Assembly (NCBI GenBank): GCA_011316305.1
Contig: SAUG01000050.1
Coordinates: forward strand, 310,001-374,000
Source: Rusavskia elegans
Lineage: Eukaryota; Ascomycota; Lecanoromycetes; Teloschistales; Teloschistaceae
Direction of reading: 5' to 3'
DNA: 64,000 bases
In this document: positions 1 through 13,118 of the stretch, piece after piece
Position numbering within the stretch: position 1 is the stretch's first letter
How the letters are laid out: every line of letters starts with the position of its first letter
The notes under the pieces: generated by a model
Told to the model about the DNA's origin: nothing
What the model saw: only the letters and a program-made list of their open reading frames with translations
The model's database searches: none
Made by a program: the position numbers and the translations under genes

Positions 1-1
1 G

Positions 2-100
2 GAGGCATCTAGTCAGACCGTCGTGTCTATGTACAACGAGGGATATACAGAATGGGACGAACCCCCGCCAGCCCGTTATCGAAGTGATGAACTGCCGTGA
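2..100 (+). CDS. possible 3' end of an unidentified gene (partial)
   Basis: An open frame enters from the left edge and ends in TGA at 98-100, giving about 32 C-terminal residues rich in acidic and Pro/Tyr residues (…NEGYTEWDEPPPARYRSDELP). The composition looks like a genuine protein tail, but no domain is visible. It would converge on the flippase gene, with the two coding ends overlapping by about 25 bp (76-100), which is unusual though not impossible. The alternative is that the frame is chance and this is only flippase 3' UTR. Not identifiable from this fragment. Confidence 0.3.
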   Translation, partial: EASSQTVVSMYNEGYTEWDEPPPARYRSDELP

Positions 101-3100
101 AGCGTCCGTCGAGTAGGCGTACCTGAATGACTCGATTCAAGTCGGGTCAGCAGTGCTGCCGAGGTAAAGTCATTGCTTGCTTCGAAGCTGGGCCGGATCC
201 GATCCATCGAATCCCGCATTCGGTCGAACGATGGTCGCACTGGTCGGTCAAATGATGGCCGTGGCGGCTGCTCAAGAGAGCGGCGGTGCCCTGTGTAATC
301 CGTACCATCGCTCCCTGTCTGGCTTTGAGGATTATGCGTGGTGCCGGTATTGGCCACTGACGGCGGATACATCGGCCTTTCATCGTCGTCCAACGGTTTC
401 CCGCCCTGTTGATGGGGCTTGACCGGCTCGGAAACCTCGGATGACGCGGCCGAAGGTAATTTGCCAGGGGGCACGTAGGCTTCATAACGATCCAGATGCT
501 GAAACTTTCCCTGTCCAACCTGTTCGCGGATGATGTCGATATCTCGAGGCAAGTAAAGCTTCTGAAAAGCCTTGGCCGCAAAGCGAGGCAGTAGACACAC
601 ACCGGCTGTTAGCAAGATCATGGCCCAGAACGAGAGCTGCCCAAAGACTTGAGGCGCCGCCTTGTAGAATTGGAGTGAAGACGGGAACGCGGTATAGACG
701 CCGGTCCAGAACCAGATGAGCAGGATACTTATAGCCGTGAGTAAAAGTATAAGCCAATCCCATCGGTACGTATTGATCAAGACATAGGCGTTCACCACAA
801 CGATCGTTGCGCAGGCGATGAACACCCCAACCCGCGGTCGATCGTTGATGGTCAGACCATTACTTGTCACGAACCTAGCCGGAGCGAAGAGGAAGTGTCC
901 CATGTAGTAGCAGATGACTGATTGATAGATGCCATCCAACATGTAGGTCCTACAGCTTGATCAGCCCAGAATCTCCACGGTCGATCCCTTTCGGGCTTAC
1001 CAAAACTTTAACGAGGTCCATTCCTTGCGCTCGATGCCTCTCCGGTAGAGTTGCGGGACGGCCAAGGAGACTTTGTCGCTCACATCTTGGTCTAAGATAC
1101 CCATGAATATGACAGGGAGCGACGTGAAGGCCAAGTTGACCAGTAGGATGTAGGTGTAGTCGAAAAGATACGTTACGTCGAAGTTGTTGTATATCTGATA
1201 CCAGAAAAGAGCGAACGTCCACACAATGTTCTACGCAGGGTCAGCTTCGATCACTGAAAATATAGAAAAACTGCCAGGAGCTACCTTGTAGAAAAAGTTG
1301 GCAATTGTCTCGGCCAGTCGGCGGTAGGACCAACGCCCATGAACGAGAATGAGGCGTTGCAAATAGCGAAATTGGCCAATGGCGTAGTCGGAAGACATGA
1401 CTGCTTGTCTGCCTTCTTCACCAGCGATGCCAACTCCAACGTCGGCCTCTTGAATCATAGCGACGTCGTTGGCGCCATCTCCTACGGATAGCGTCATGAC
1501 ATCGAGTCCGTTTTTGACCATGCGAACCACGGCCGCTTTCTGACTTGGGCTGACCCGGCAACAGAGGACAGATCTGCATTGCTTGCACAGCAGCAAGAAC
1601 TTCTGACGAAGCTGGTTTTCCAGCACCAGTTTGAGAGAATCCCCGTCAATGACTATGGCGTGCGTCGGACCTGGCGCGCTGTGATCCTTACGAGCGACTT
1701 GAAGCTCGTCGTCTGTACCCTTGAGGCCGAAACCCTCCAGATGCCTGTCTAACTCGGCCTCAGCCGACTCAAGCTTCTCGTCCTCAATCTTGAATACTAT
1801 CAAATCCATATCGTTGTTGAGAAGATTGCACGAGAAGCCAATGTTAATTGCGGTCTCGACTTTATCCCCTGTGAGAACCCACAGTTTGATGCCCGCATCT
1901 CCCAGCAATGCTATGGCGTCTGGCACACCATCCTGTAGCCGATCCTCGATAGCTGTCCCTCCAAGCAATGTGAGTTCCCGTTCAATAGCATCCGATACGG
2001 CCTCGAGCTTATCTTCACGGTCAACAATCGCTGCTGCGGCGAGATCATGCTCCTTGTTCCATGTTTGGTATTCTTCCTCCTCGAGCTCCTTGCAAGCGAT
2101 GCACAAAGTTCTGAGACCTTCGCGAGCAAACATTTCCAGATGCTCGCCTGTCAATCTTCTCAACTGTGACTGCTCGCCGGGTCTCAGCCGGGAATATATT
2201 ACGCTATCTGCGCCCTTGCAGTATAGAATGATCTTGCCATTGGGCATGCGGATAATGGCACTCATACGCTTCCTTGAGGAGTTGAACTCTAATGTGTTAA
2301 GGACAGTAAATTCCTGCTCTTCACCAAGTATATTAAGGATGACACCGTCATTTGACCTGCCCATGACAGTGAAGCCGCAATCCCGTGCTGTTGCAACCAA
2401 AGCTGCTTCATCTGGCGATTGGGCCTTGAATTCGAGCGTAGGTGGATCTCCCGGAGTTCTTTCCGTGATGACTGTATGACAAAGAGCGAGAGCCAGCATG
2501 AAGTCCTTGTTCGCCGTCTTCTGCTCGACACCAGAAACACCCTCAAGATCATTGACAAAGTCCGGAGCAACAAATGTGAGCTCATCGTCGTGCAAATAAG
2601 GATTCGCGTGCATCTTGCGGAGATCCTGGAGCATCCTAACTCGGTCCTCGGCGATTTGCTTGTGAAGCTTAGCTCCTTCTGCTTCGATGTCAATACCTTG
2701 GCGCCGCTGCATACCCGCTTGTGCTTCGGTGTAGGCTTCGCCGTAAGGCATGCCGTTGATCGTGCATTTCTTGAATTCCATGACATTCTGCGTTAAGGTA
2801 CCTGTCTTGTCCGAGAAGATGTACTCAATTTGCCCGAGATCGTCCGAGATATTCCATGATTTGGGGGTGCATGGGTAATCGATCCTGTCGTAATACATAA
2901 ATGTATCGCTGTAAATGAAGAAGGCTTGTGCCGTCTTGATGATCTCCAAGGAGATATACAAGGATATGGGAACCAGATTCTGGAAGAGGATTACACACGA
3001 CCAGAAGGTAATAAAGCCGTCCATAGCAGGTCCGTTGCCAATAGACCCATATTCGAAGAAGTCGGAGGATGTCGAAGATTTGGCCCACGTCACGCCTTGC

Positions 3101-4757
3101 ACAATACCAGACACCAGGCACATGAAGAAGAGCACCACAAAGTTGTAGATGACGTACCGGTTGAGATCTCTGGCGATCCGAGACCTTTTGCTGGGAGTAA
3201 TGCCGGAATTGAGCATGATCTTCGTCTCTTGTCCTGTGTATACGACGACACCGAGAACCCAGTCTGTGTTGCGAAGAGAACATCCCCGAAGCAACAGGTT
3301 GTTGATTGATATTGGCTCAGCCATTTCTGTCCCGGGCTCTTCAGGTTTTCGAATATCTCGTTGAGTCCACCGGGCAACGCCACTATACTGATACAGATTG
3401 ACATTGGGCGGCTCGCTTTCGATGACGAACGATGCCTTTTCACAGTCTTTCGCATGCTTCATCGTTCGGCCACAATGTAGCGCTTGCCGTACCTTCAAGT
3501 TGGTTTCGCCGTCCAGATTCTTCGTCTCAACATAACACTGGCCGTCAGGATCGGAGGTTGCCAGTACGACAACATCAGCTGGTATCTGATCTTCGTTGTA
3601 AATGCGAACAAAGTCTCCCACCTGGACACTTTTCCAGTGATCGGATTTGAATCTTGCTCTGCCCGAAACTTGCTTGAAGGGATCCACTATACTTCCGTAG
3701 AATTTGGGGACAAAGTCTTTGCCGGGTTTACCAGCTTGTGAGGGGTGACCGTTGGCGGTTTGGGCATTATCTTCGTGTTCAAAAGAAAATGATGTTGGAG
3801 GACGGTCACCGACAGCCAGCCTATCGTTTTGGGCGTGATGACCGGCTTCGGGCTGGGGTGATGGTACAGGTGTCATCTTGATACCATCCTCACTAGCGCC
3901 ACTCTGGACAGAGAAGACCGAAGGACGATGGCTCTGCCTGGTATCAATAGAGGGCCGATTGTCCATGGCGCGCTCAGCATAACTTTTGCTGCCTGCAGCA
4001 CTCCCTTTGCGTTTGAAGCTCCATGACTGGTACGTGGAAATGATCGAGTGTGTGGTAGCTTTCTTGATCCTCCGCCACAACGATATATTGTCTTCGGATG
4101 TGTTGACGTTGTTCCAATCGACCAACCGATGGGTGCCAGCATTATTCAGTTCGTTGTCAAGCACCGTTCTCCGCCAATCCTCGATGCCATCCTTGACGGC
4201 GGTGAGAAAAAGAATGACGATGAGAGGCACCGAGCTCAATGCTGGATTCGGGTTGCCGAAGATCCAGTAGATCTGGAAAAGTTAGTGACCGGTCAATCTC
4301 GTGCTTTCAGCGAATCGCTCACCCCAAGCAGAATGACGAATAAGAAATAGATGTTTGCGACATTGTGGAACTGGAACCAGAGATTCTTGGGGACAAAGCT
4401 CAGTGGGGTGTATTTTGCGGTGCGAATCTTGTTTCGCTCGTAGTGGGTGACGGGGTGGCCGTGTTCGTCCTTTGCAGTGTCGGGCAAAGGGATGTTGAAG
4501 TAGATGCGCCTGCCGCTTGGTTCCTGTCCACCGCCAGCTTCCGATTCCTCTGGCTCCTCGGTAATGCCATCGAGATGCGATGTGTCTCCTGACTGCCTCT
4601 TCTTCTCGGATGAAGTGGTTTTGCGGTGCTGGAAGCGATCCAAAATACTCTGGCGGATGTGCCTTTCGTTTGAGCCAGTGACCCGCTGTGTAGCCCAGCG
4701 GATACGTTTAGTAGGATTTGAGACATTGCTGCCCTGTTCACCAGACTTGATCACCAT
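76..4757 (-). CDS. DNF1: P4-type ATPase, phospholipid flippase (Dnf1/Dnf2 type)
   Basis: Four exons: 4757-4323, 4272-1285, 1230-1001 and 949-76 (introns of 50, 54 and 51 bp), 1508 residues, the usual Dnf1/2 size. P4-ATPases move aminophospholipids from the outer to the cytosolic leaflet of plasma and trans-Golgi membranes, normally with a Cdc50/Lem3 partner. Visible motifs are the actuator-domain DGETN (about residue 397), the phosphorylation site DKTGTLTQN (about 632) and the hinge GDGANDV (about 1076). The N-terminal transmembrane segment follows LWFQFHN. The membrane block continues across the last two introns (FFYK|NIVWTFALFWYQ and LKFW|TYMLDG), which confirms those junctions. The C-terminal tail is basic and Ser/Pro-rich with short repeats around RPSFDR. 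It is divergent from the 5824 gene. Confidence 0.95.
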
Positions 4758-5823
4758 TACGGATGGGGCGGATATTTGTTGTTGTGATCATCCAGCCGGA
4801 GCAAACGGCGGTCCTGGCGGCCGATCAGGCTTCGTGTAGCATCTCGTGCTTCTATCTTGATGTTGGTGTAGGAAGAAGCGTGCGTTGGATATGCGTAAAA
4901 TTGCCCGCTGGGTTTTGGCTTGTGGATGATCGCAACGAGTAGTGGCGGGTGTGGAGAAGGGGAGGCCCGCGCAGGAATGAGCATTCAAGACACTGGTCAG
5001 ATCGACTGAGCTGATCAAAGATAGTATGTCGAGCCTGGACAACGTCGGGAGCAACACGGTGCGACGAATGAAGCCGGGTGCTGTCAAGTTTCCTGGTAGA
5101 GATGGCCAGGAGCGAGCAAAAGCGTGATGTTGTACTACTGGTAGCTGATGCCACCGGCTTTTTGGTCAGAATGAGCCGATGCCCGACGACCGATTTCTAG
5201 CTAGTAGCGGCAACGACGGCAACGTGACACTCAGTAATCAATCTCGCTTACTGTACTGTTCTGGTGGGTGAGCTGATTCTTAGTCAGAGGTCATCATGAG
5301 AGTAACATTGCGCAGAAACTGAATATGAGCAAAGCGTCGGGCCATCATCCCATACTCAGCAGTTGCTCAGCGATTAGCACGAGCAGTGGAGGCTGAAGGA
5401 GTAGTTAAAAAGCCATTCCGTACTAGCTAAATAATTATACCTTAATCTCCTTATGTTCTGCTTCGTCGGCAGCAGAGCATAGTATGCCCGTCTATAACAG
5501 GCAAGAGGTACTTGGTAGGTGATTGGAGCCCCCTAAAGAGGGAAAATTGTTGTTATTTACTGATCCATCTCACTACTGCTAGCACCTCCTTTTACCTAGG
5601 ATAAGTTCCTCAGTTTCGAAAAGTTATTCAGAGAACTTGCCGACCCACGTCGGTCGCCAGGGTATGAACGGCGGGTACAGTTATAGGGCTTGAGGATTAC
5701 AGCCCTAGACCCCTCTGACAGATAAGGTAAGCACGGGACCTCGCGACGCGCTAGTAGCTTCAATCTTGGCTACCTACTCTACTCTTTTGACATGTTGCTC
5801 CGCACGACATATAATGCTCAGTC
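4758..5823. promoter_or_regulatory. shared upstream region of the flippase and 5824 genes
   Basis: A 1.07-kb divergent intergenic region that must carry both promoters and 5' UTRs. I see no convincing gene, repeat or consensus box. The short minus-strand frames at 4757-5154 show no coding character. Confidence 0.5.
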
Positions 5824-8257
5824 ATGCCAAAGAGAAGTATCGCTGACTTTTTCAAACCTTTTGCCTTTGCCCGACAAAACCCACCCCCGCCAACTGATTC
5901 TGAAGCGGAGAATCCCAAGCCATCTCAACGATCACGCTCGTGTACCCCACAATCTGAAATACGCTCAGGCGCAGAGCCAGCCGAAACCTCCAATTCAGCC
6001 AATGTTCTTCCAGAAGCATCAAGTCAAAGTTCCATCCTCAGCTCTATCCGCGGGTCCACTCCAAATGTGCCAGAGGAGCTATTGAGCCGTCCCGTCGAGC
6101 TCCCAATCGTGCCTTCTGGTAACAGTGCATTAGACCAGTCCTATGGGGCCGACTTCGCAGGCTCCCAGGCTACTATTATACCTAGCAGTCAACGCGTTGT
6201 CAGAAATGGACAGGTAGTCATCAAAGACTCGGACGATGAGCGATCCGACTCGGATGTCAGTCTTGAGGACCTGGACAATCTGATCGCCCCCCACAAACCT
6301 TCCCCCATACCATCTCCGTCTTCTCAGAATGAGATTCCATCTCATCAACCTTCAGCTGCCAGGCGCACGACCAACATCAAAAGTACGAACAAAAGGAGAA
6401 GTGGATCCAGGCATGCATGGACAAACCATCGATCAGCTGCCGAAACCAAATTGCCAGCATACAAGTTCTCCCTTGATGCTCTCATCAAACAAAGCCAGAG
6501 TTATGAAAACTCCCGGGAGAGTATACAAGATGCCAGACAGTTACTAGGAAGTCTTGAGCAGCAGAAGCCTGTAGGCATACCAACCTCAAATACTGGTTTG
6601 GATAAAGATCTTCTAGCCTCCGTGATCAGGAAGACCGACGATGAGACCGACATGGGGAGACTTTTGGCGGCGATAGAACGGACAGAAGCTCTGCATCAAG
6701 AGGAGACATGGTCGTTTTTCGATGGGGACGATCAGGTGGTGGAATTCGAGCCACTGGAATGCCCTTCAATTGCCGATCAACACTGGCAGAGTATCCTTGA
6801 AGGTTTCTTTTAACCACATTCCTATCTGGTGGCATCGCTGACGTTCAGTAAGATACTTTGACCAGACAGCAAGCATTTCTTAGCGGATTTGTTGGAGAAT
6901 GCGCCTCTTTCCGGAAACTCCCTGATGAGCTAATGGCCTGGCTTCTCAATGCAGGTAAGTCTAGCTAGGCAACATTGGGGGCTCGATAGTGACTGGTTGA
7001 GTAGCTTGTTGCGAGGAAAGGAATGACCTCCGGTTCTCGTACTGTCAGACACTACGGGTTTGCAGCCCTGGCTCGAATTCTGCTTTACGCTGACATCTCA
7101 TACTCTAGAGCCTCGACTATCAAATCACAGGCTGTCTGACAACAGGCAGATTCAATCAGATCCTCGAACGCATCGGCGCAAGATCTGATGCACTTGACTT
7201 TGACAAGCCGGCAGTTCCATCAGCAGGCACGTCCAAATGTAACAGGTATCCAACCTCTTCGAAAAATTGAACTAAATTCGGTCCAGCTTCACCAGCTAGT
7301 ACTCAGAGACTACGGTATATCTTGGACATGTACCTTGCAACATCATCTTCGTGAGTATTCCTGAGCGAACAAGCAACGCAGTAGCTGTAGTTGAAGTTTT
7401 TTGTAGGATGAGTCCTCAATTGAGAAAGTATACGATGGGCATCCTCAGCCGACTGCTGCTTGATCGCGAGATTGTCATTGACCACAATCTTCTACACATG
7501 ATCCAAGACATCATGAGCAAGGTCGTTAATCGTATTGAGCGCAATGGAGACGAAGAGGTAGGCGGGTTCCTCGTCAACCATGTTGCACACAAAGCTAACG
7601 CAGCCTGCCGGTCAGATGACAGATATACTGGTAATCATCTATCACTCGGTACAGGATCCAGCTCTGCAGTTGCAACTGCTTAGGAATCTACCTTCCTCCA
7701 GCACACAACAAAGCCTACTTCGTCGCCGACTTGCTCTAGCCTTTTTCTTCCACGACCCAGCCTATCTGTCGAAGGATAGACAGACGCTGCTCGACATGAA
7801 AACCATCACACGCTATCTCAGACAACCACACTTCGTTGTCAACAGTGAAACTGATTACCCCGGTCTTGCAGCAGCAGTATCCACCCTAGCCATTGGTCTT
7901 GACAATGGTGATCCCCCACCCGTAGATGCAAGCAAGGAAGCCATCACGGCTTTCAACGACGATCTGGACGTGCTTGCGCGGAGAATCAAAGGGATGTTCA
8001 CACAGATTATTGATACGGGAGCTTCGCACATGCGACGGACTGAAGCAAAGGAAGTGCTTGAGTCGTTTCACTCGTGCTTAGTGTTTGCCGTGAGGACGAA
8101 GCAGAAGCCGAAAGGCATGATGTGGGAGGAAGATATCGGGACTGAGAAGCAGAAGGGCATAATGAAGAATTTTGTGAAGAGGGACAAGGCAGCGGACAAG
8201 CCAGACTTGAATGGTGTAAACCAGGACTGTCTCCGGGAAAATAAATTTTATCGGTGA
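5824..8257 (+). CDS. putative Nse6/SLF2-like genome-stability protein (tentative)
   Basis: Seven exons: 5824-6802, 6853-6954, 7005-7057, 7109-7245, 7300-7350, 7407-7557 and 7616-8257, giving 704 residues. The N-terminus MPKRSIADFFKPF resembles a PCNA-interacting (PIP-like) motif, with Lys where the Gln normally is. Residues 30-210 are Ser/Pro-rich and probably disordered, with an acidic SDDERSDSD patch. The C-terminal half is helical (…GFVGECASFRKLPDELMAWLLNA…, …MRRTEAKEVLESFHSC…). A PIP-like start, disordered half and helical half recall fungal Nse6 (human SLF2), the loader of Smc5/6, but I recognise no diagnostic signature. The first intron acceptor (TAAG at 6849-6852, after a CTGAC branch site) is the least certain junction. 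Confidence 0.6.
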
Positions 8258-8656
8258 GGTCAACGACCAAAGCCGGGTTCGAAATTGTTCGATGTTGCGT
8301 TGGTCTTCGAAAAGTCAAGAGAATTTGGACGCAATAATGAGTCAGTATACTATTCAAATCATGTAGGGGGTAGTGGAGGTCTGAGCCAGTCGGCAATTCC
8401 AAATTTATGCTCCAATTGTAGGAACTGAGAACCACAACCAAGCTGTCAGACTCTTCATCCTACCCTGTGAGAATTTGCAGGACTGACATTCGAGCTGGTT
8501 GAACTTGCATTGCAGCAGTAGTGATATCATACTATATGTACAGACCCACGCTCTACTTTTAATGCGATCGCTCCACCCAAATTCAGAATCTACCGCAACC
8601 ATGACAGAAGCTGTAAAGACAATTGGCACAAGACCAAACGCCACCGACCACAATAT
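8258..8656. other. convergent 3' intergenic region
   Basis: About 400 bp between the stop codons of the 5824 gene and V-ATPase subunit E. It holds 3' UTRs only; no further gene is visible. Confidence 0.5.
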
Positions 8657-9460
8657 CTAATCTGTAAATCTTCGATTCTCGTTTTTCCCGAAGAGACTTG
8701 TTCTCACCATGGGGAGGGCGTCGGTCTCCAGGAGCTTCAGCCGTTCATCGAGGGTGTTGTTGATATCGATGCGTCCCCCTCCACCAACGACAGATGCTCC
8801 GCCAGAACTACATCATGTTAACAGGAGTCAAAACATGGCCTTTCTCGTCGACTCACCATCCTTCAGGCTGCGGGTTCTTCTCGTCCAGCTCCACTTTGAC
8901 CTCCTTGAGATCCATCGATTTCTTATATTCGGTCTTCGCGCTTTCAATGGCCTTCTTCACCACGTCATAGTCCTCCTTCCTCGCCCTGACCACAACCTTG
9001 CTCTCATTCATCGCATACAACCCCTCCAAGATCAAATTCTTACACAGCTCCTGATATTTCCCCCTGTCCTTGCTATAATCGGCTAATTTACCCCTGGCCT
9101 GCTCGAAGAGATCATCCAACAGCTCCTGCCGTGCACTGAGTACTTTTAACCGCGTCTTATTGGCGAGCGTGGAGCGTGTGATCTGCTGTGACATGCCGGC
9201 TTGTTTGAATTTCTTTTCGTATTGGGAATCGATGGAGGAGGTTTCTTGGCGGACGAGCTTGGATTTCTCGATGGCGAATTCTTCGTCGGCTTTTATTTGG
9301 ATCTCTTTTGCTTTTTCGAGGGCTTCTTGGCGGATAAAGGCGGTCATTTTCTTGAGCTCGCCGGCTACCTGTGAATTGGAGGGTGCCTTGATCAGTATAG
9401 TTCCCTGGTGAAGGGAGAATCTGTAGTAGATACCTGATCGTCCGACATAGCGTGCGCCAT
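8657..9460 (-). CDS. VMA4: V-type proton ATPase subunit E
   Basis: Three exons, 9460-9434, 9368-8857 and 8807-8657, giving 229 residues, the normal length for this subunit. Subunit E forms, with subunit G, the peripheral stalks tying the V1 catalytic head to the membrane V0 sector of the vacuolar proton pump. The long amphipathic N-terminal helix (MTAFIRQEALEKAKEIQIKA) and the C-terminal RIDINNTLDERLKLLE signature are diagnostic. The latter lies in the third exon, reached only by splicing GTGAGT at 8856 to the acceptor at 8808. The first exon encodes only MAHAMSDDQ; this start is chosen because the family begins this way. Divergent from the NIPA-like gene. Confidence 0.95.
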
Positions 9461-9995
9461 GTTGGATATCCTTGGAGAAGCAATGGATCAGGGCAAGGGA
9501 GGAAGGCAGGGTAGACGGGGATTATTCTTGGGCCGGGTTAAGGGCTTGTCTGTCCAGATATTAGGTTTGCAGGACACTTTGATGATGGGATAAGGACCTC
9601 GATATACCGGATGTCAATAGCGGGGAACCTTGGGACGTAGATCTAGAGTCAAGACCTCCTTTGGGGTGGTGAAGAAGCAAAAGGTGGCTTATGCATCATG
9701 TCGACAACAGCTTGATCGTTCTCGAGCTTGGCATTGCTTGATTCATGTACACACTAGCGTCGTACGCCAAGCAAACATAAGGTACCTTACACCTCACCTT
9801 ACCTTTCCTTACCTACAGCCGTAGGCCCTGTCTTGAATTCATAGGGACATTGTTGACTCTTAACTGATTCTTGATTAAACGCTTGTGATGCTTGGGAGAC
9901 GAGACAGAGTCCAAGATGCTGCCAAATAAAGCTTGCCCACACCCACTGCTTCTCTCAACCCCCAACGCTTCTGCGAATGTGGCAATTGTCCTAGT
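9461..9995. promoter_or_regulatory. divergent promoter, VMA4 / NIPA-like gene
   Basis: A 535-bp bidirectional upstream region. Around 9781-9822 a pyrimidine-rich stretch contains several close CCTTACC/TTACCT repeats, which could be a poly-dT-like or factor-binding element. No other gene is seen. Confidence 0.45.
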
Positions 9996-11694
9996 ATGGG
10001 ACAATTAGGGGACCTCTCTCCTCAAGGAAGTGTCGCTGTACGTTGCGTCTTCTGACATTTGAGAAGGTCTGATTTCTGACGCAAAGTCTCAGGTTGGTAT
10101 ATTCGTTGGACTTGCTTCGACCTCGATACAGAGCTTGGGATTGACGCTGCAGAGAAAGTCTCATATCTTGGAAGATGAGAAGGACCCGCACGATCCGCGA
10201 AGACCGCCCTTCAGACGTCGGAGATGGCAGCTGGGGATGCTCATATTCATCGTCAGCAATCTCGTTGGGAGCTCCATCCAAATTACAACCCTTCCTCTGC
10301 CAGTCCTCTCCACCTTGCAAGCCTCTGGTCTTGTCTTCAACTCGATCTGCGCGACCCTCATACTTGGAGAGTCTTTCACGAGATGGTCTTTAGTTGGCAC
10401 CTTGCTGGTTTGCGCCGGTGCCGTGCTCATTGCGACCTTCGGCGCAATTGGCGAGCCAGCACATAGCCTGGACCAACTGCTTGCATTGCTCGGGCGGCGG
10501 CAATTCATTCTTTGGATGACAGCCACAGCAACTGTTGTTGTTGCCGTCATTGTCGGCACCAAAGTCATAAGATGGATGAATCCACGAACTCACCACACGC
10601 CTCGAATGCGGCTGCTTCGTGGTATGGCCTACGGCGGCATCAGCGGCATCTTGTCCGCCCATTCTCTACTTGTCGCCAAGTCCGCCGTTGAGTTGCTCGT
10701 CCGAACCATCGTGGACCGTCACAACCAATTCAACCGCTGGCAGTCCTGGATCATCCTTTTGGCTCTCCTTGCCCTCGCCCTTTCTCAGCTCTACTACCTC
10801 CACAAGGGACTTAAGCTCTGTTCCACTAGTATACTATACCCATTTGTTTTCTGCGTGTATAACATTATTGCCATCTTGGACGGCCTGATTTATTTCCGGC
10901 AAACTTCTCGCCTTTCGCTTCTTCACGCCCTTCTGGTACGTACCTTCTTTAGCCTCGCTTTAATTGGGATGAAAGCCGCCTTTATTCCAAGTCGATGTGC
11001 TCATCCCCAAAAGATCGCCTTAGGAACCCTTATCCTCCTCGGCGGTGTTCTCGCCCTCTCCTGGCGCCTCCAGGACCCCACTACTCGCCCCACAGTCCCT
11101 CAAACCCCCTTAACCCCCGGCATGGGTTTCATCGACAGCGAAAACGATACCGAAGCCTCCTCACCACTCCTCCCCACCCACAACGATGAAGAAGCATTAA
11201 ACGCCACAGGAAATGGTAGCTTATCCTCCCCTCTCGTCACCGGCGTCAAAACTCCAACAATAAAAACCGATAATGAGCTTCTAAGCACACATTCTCGATC
11301 CCGCAGAAGGGGCATGACCGAGACGGAAGAGATATTGGAAGAGCTGGAAGATGATACTTTGACAGAACTCTTCTCGCCATCACCATTCTCACATCATCGG
11401 AGATCTAGCGCGAGGAGTGCCCCGTCGAAAGCCCGAAGGGCAGATACAGACGACGGACAGCCGGCAGATGATGAAACTACCGCCTTGCTGGGGCGGACGG
11501 GAACGGGCAGGAGCTATAGAGATCGAAGAAGGCGTCGACAGTCTGAGCCGAGTGTGATGGGAAGTGGCAGGCGGCGGGCGAGTAGAGAGGGGTCACAGGA
11601 GGCGCTGGGAGGATGGTGGAAGATGAGGTGGTGGAGAAGTAGGGATGGGAAGGGGAAGGATGCTGATGATGGAGGAGGGAACGATCATACGTAG
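9996..11694 (+). CDS. NIPA-type (DUF803) magnesium transporter family protein
   Basis: Two exons, 9996-10037 and 10093-11694, giving 547 residues. The short first exon supplies the start and beginning of the first membrane helix (GSVA|VGIFVGLASTSIQSLG). NIPA proteins are multi-helix carriers of the drug/metabolite transporter superfamily; animal members move Mg2+. About nine hydrophobic segments fill residues 12-330, including LGMLIFIVSNLVGS and the IQITTLPLPVLSTLQ region. The last 200 residues are a hydrophilic, Ser/Arg-rich cytoplasmic tail with acidic EEILEELEDD clusters and many basic pairs, common in fungal members. Substrate is inferred from family only. Confidence 0.85.
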
Positions 11695-12326
11695 GGAGTC
11701 TTTATGTATTGGCGGCGCCTAGGCGTGTTTAGACCATGTTGCGGATTAGCAAGCGGTATACCATACAAGTTGCAATTATGTTGGACATTGAGGAATATAG
11801 CGTTTTATTACTCATTTCGAGTCTTCTAGCGCGTGAAGCGTGCAAAGAGAAATGGCAAGCGGAGTTCTCTTCTGGAGAGGAAACATTAGGATTCGATTTG
11901 CAATAGCAATACACATAGCACAGATCCGAACATTAGAAGATGTAATAGAGGCGAATAAAAACCGTCAATTAGGACTATATCATACACAACCTCTTTTTGG
12001 TGCACCCATCATCAGCGAATGCTCCGTATGATCTGAACGATCATCAACCAGCTGGCTGTCCGGATCCCTTCCACCCCAACCCCCAGACCTGAGTTCAATT
12101 GCTCCACTAGTAGAAGCGATGGTAGAGAAGTGGGGGGATATATGGAGGATTAAAGGTTGAAAAAAATGCAGGTATGCCAATACACCCAACACCTTCTGTC
12201 GTACTCGTAAGATAGCATCTGCTGCCCGTTGCCAGCCTGCAGCAATGTCGCTGTAGGTTATCGCCGGTCGGCGATTGGTAGATTTTCCACGGTAATTCTT
12301 CTTGGTTCGAGGATCATCGTGGTGGT
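11695..12326. other. convergent 3' intergenic region
   Basis: 632 bp between the NIPA-like and MCM1 stop codons, A/T-rich around 11750-11980. No supported gene. Confidence 0.45.
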
Positions 12327-13118
12327 TCATGCTGAAGGTTGGTGCTGATTAGGCATGCGCTGGGGTGGCATCGGATACTGGCCGCCCACGCTTTGTTGCT
12401 GCTGTGCCTGCATGTATTGCTGATACGCCATCTGCTGCTGCTGTTCGGGAGTGATGTAATGCTGCGGCATGCCGCCTCCTCGGTGCCCGGGCATGTTTGC
12501 CTGCGGGGCGGGAATTTGCGCGTGGTTGACTTCTTCGGGAGAATCGACGTTGGACTCGCCATCGACACCATTCTCACCCCCTTGCGGAGGTTCGGGCGCG
12601 TTGAGACATGCCTGCGATGAGCGTTAGTCAGAAACGTCGTTGGCTCGGGCTTCTTTCATGTGGGCTTACCTGGATCAGATTCTTGCCCTCGGCTTTAGTG
12701 ACCAGGGGTTGGAGCTTGGGAGTGGTAAAGGTGTAGACGAGTCCGGTTTCTGAGACGACGAGCAATAAAACTTGGGTACCGGTCAAGACTGAAAGTTCGT
12801 ATGCCTGGAGGTAGTTGAGTCAGTGGACGGTGTAGGGTCGGGCGCAATGGGATTGGAAATCCGAAGATGGCTGCTTACCTTCTTCATGATACCAGCTTTC
12901 CGTTTTGAAAAGGTGATGTGCCGGCGCGACTTGTCCTGAATGAACTTGATATCGATCTTGCGACGCTCTCGGCCAGGTTTGTCATCGTCGTCATCGTCGT
13001 CGTCGGCCGCGGTGCTGACGCGAGGACGTTTGATACCACGGTTGTCGGCACCATTGGAATTGTTGGGGTCATCGGGGCCAGGAGATTGTGGAGCGTTGGG
13101 GTCGGTGATGTCTGCCAT
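12327..13118 (-). CDS. MCM1: MADS-box transcription factor, Mcm1/SRF type
   Basis: Three exons: 13118-12879, 12804-12670 and 12611-12327, giving 219 residues. The SRF-type MADS box covers about residues 48-110 (GRERRKIDIKFIQDKSRRHI, TFSKRKAGIMKK, AYELSVLTGTQVLLLV) and is interrupted by the first intron exactly between GIMKK and AYELS, which fixes the junction. Such factors dimerise on CArG boxes and work with partners in mating, cell-cycle and development genes. Before the box lies a run of about nine aspartates. The C-terminus is Gln-rich (YITPEQQQQMAYQQYMQ), a likely activation region. Nuclear. Confidence 0.95.

Noticed and set aside
1721..2479. 252-codon plus-strand open frame
   Set aside because: It is antisense to the conserved catalytic part of the flippase and its Ser-rich translation has no domain; a shadow frame.
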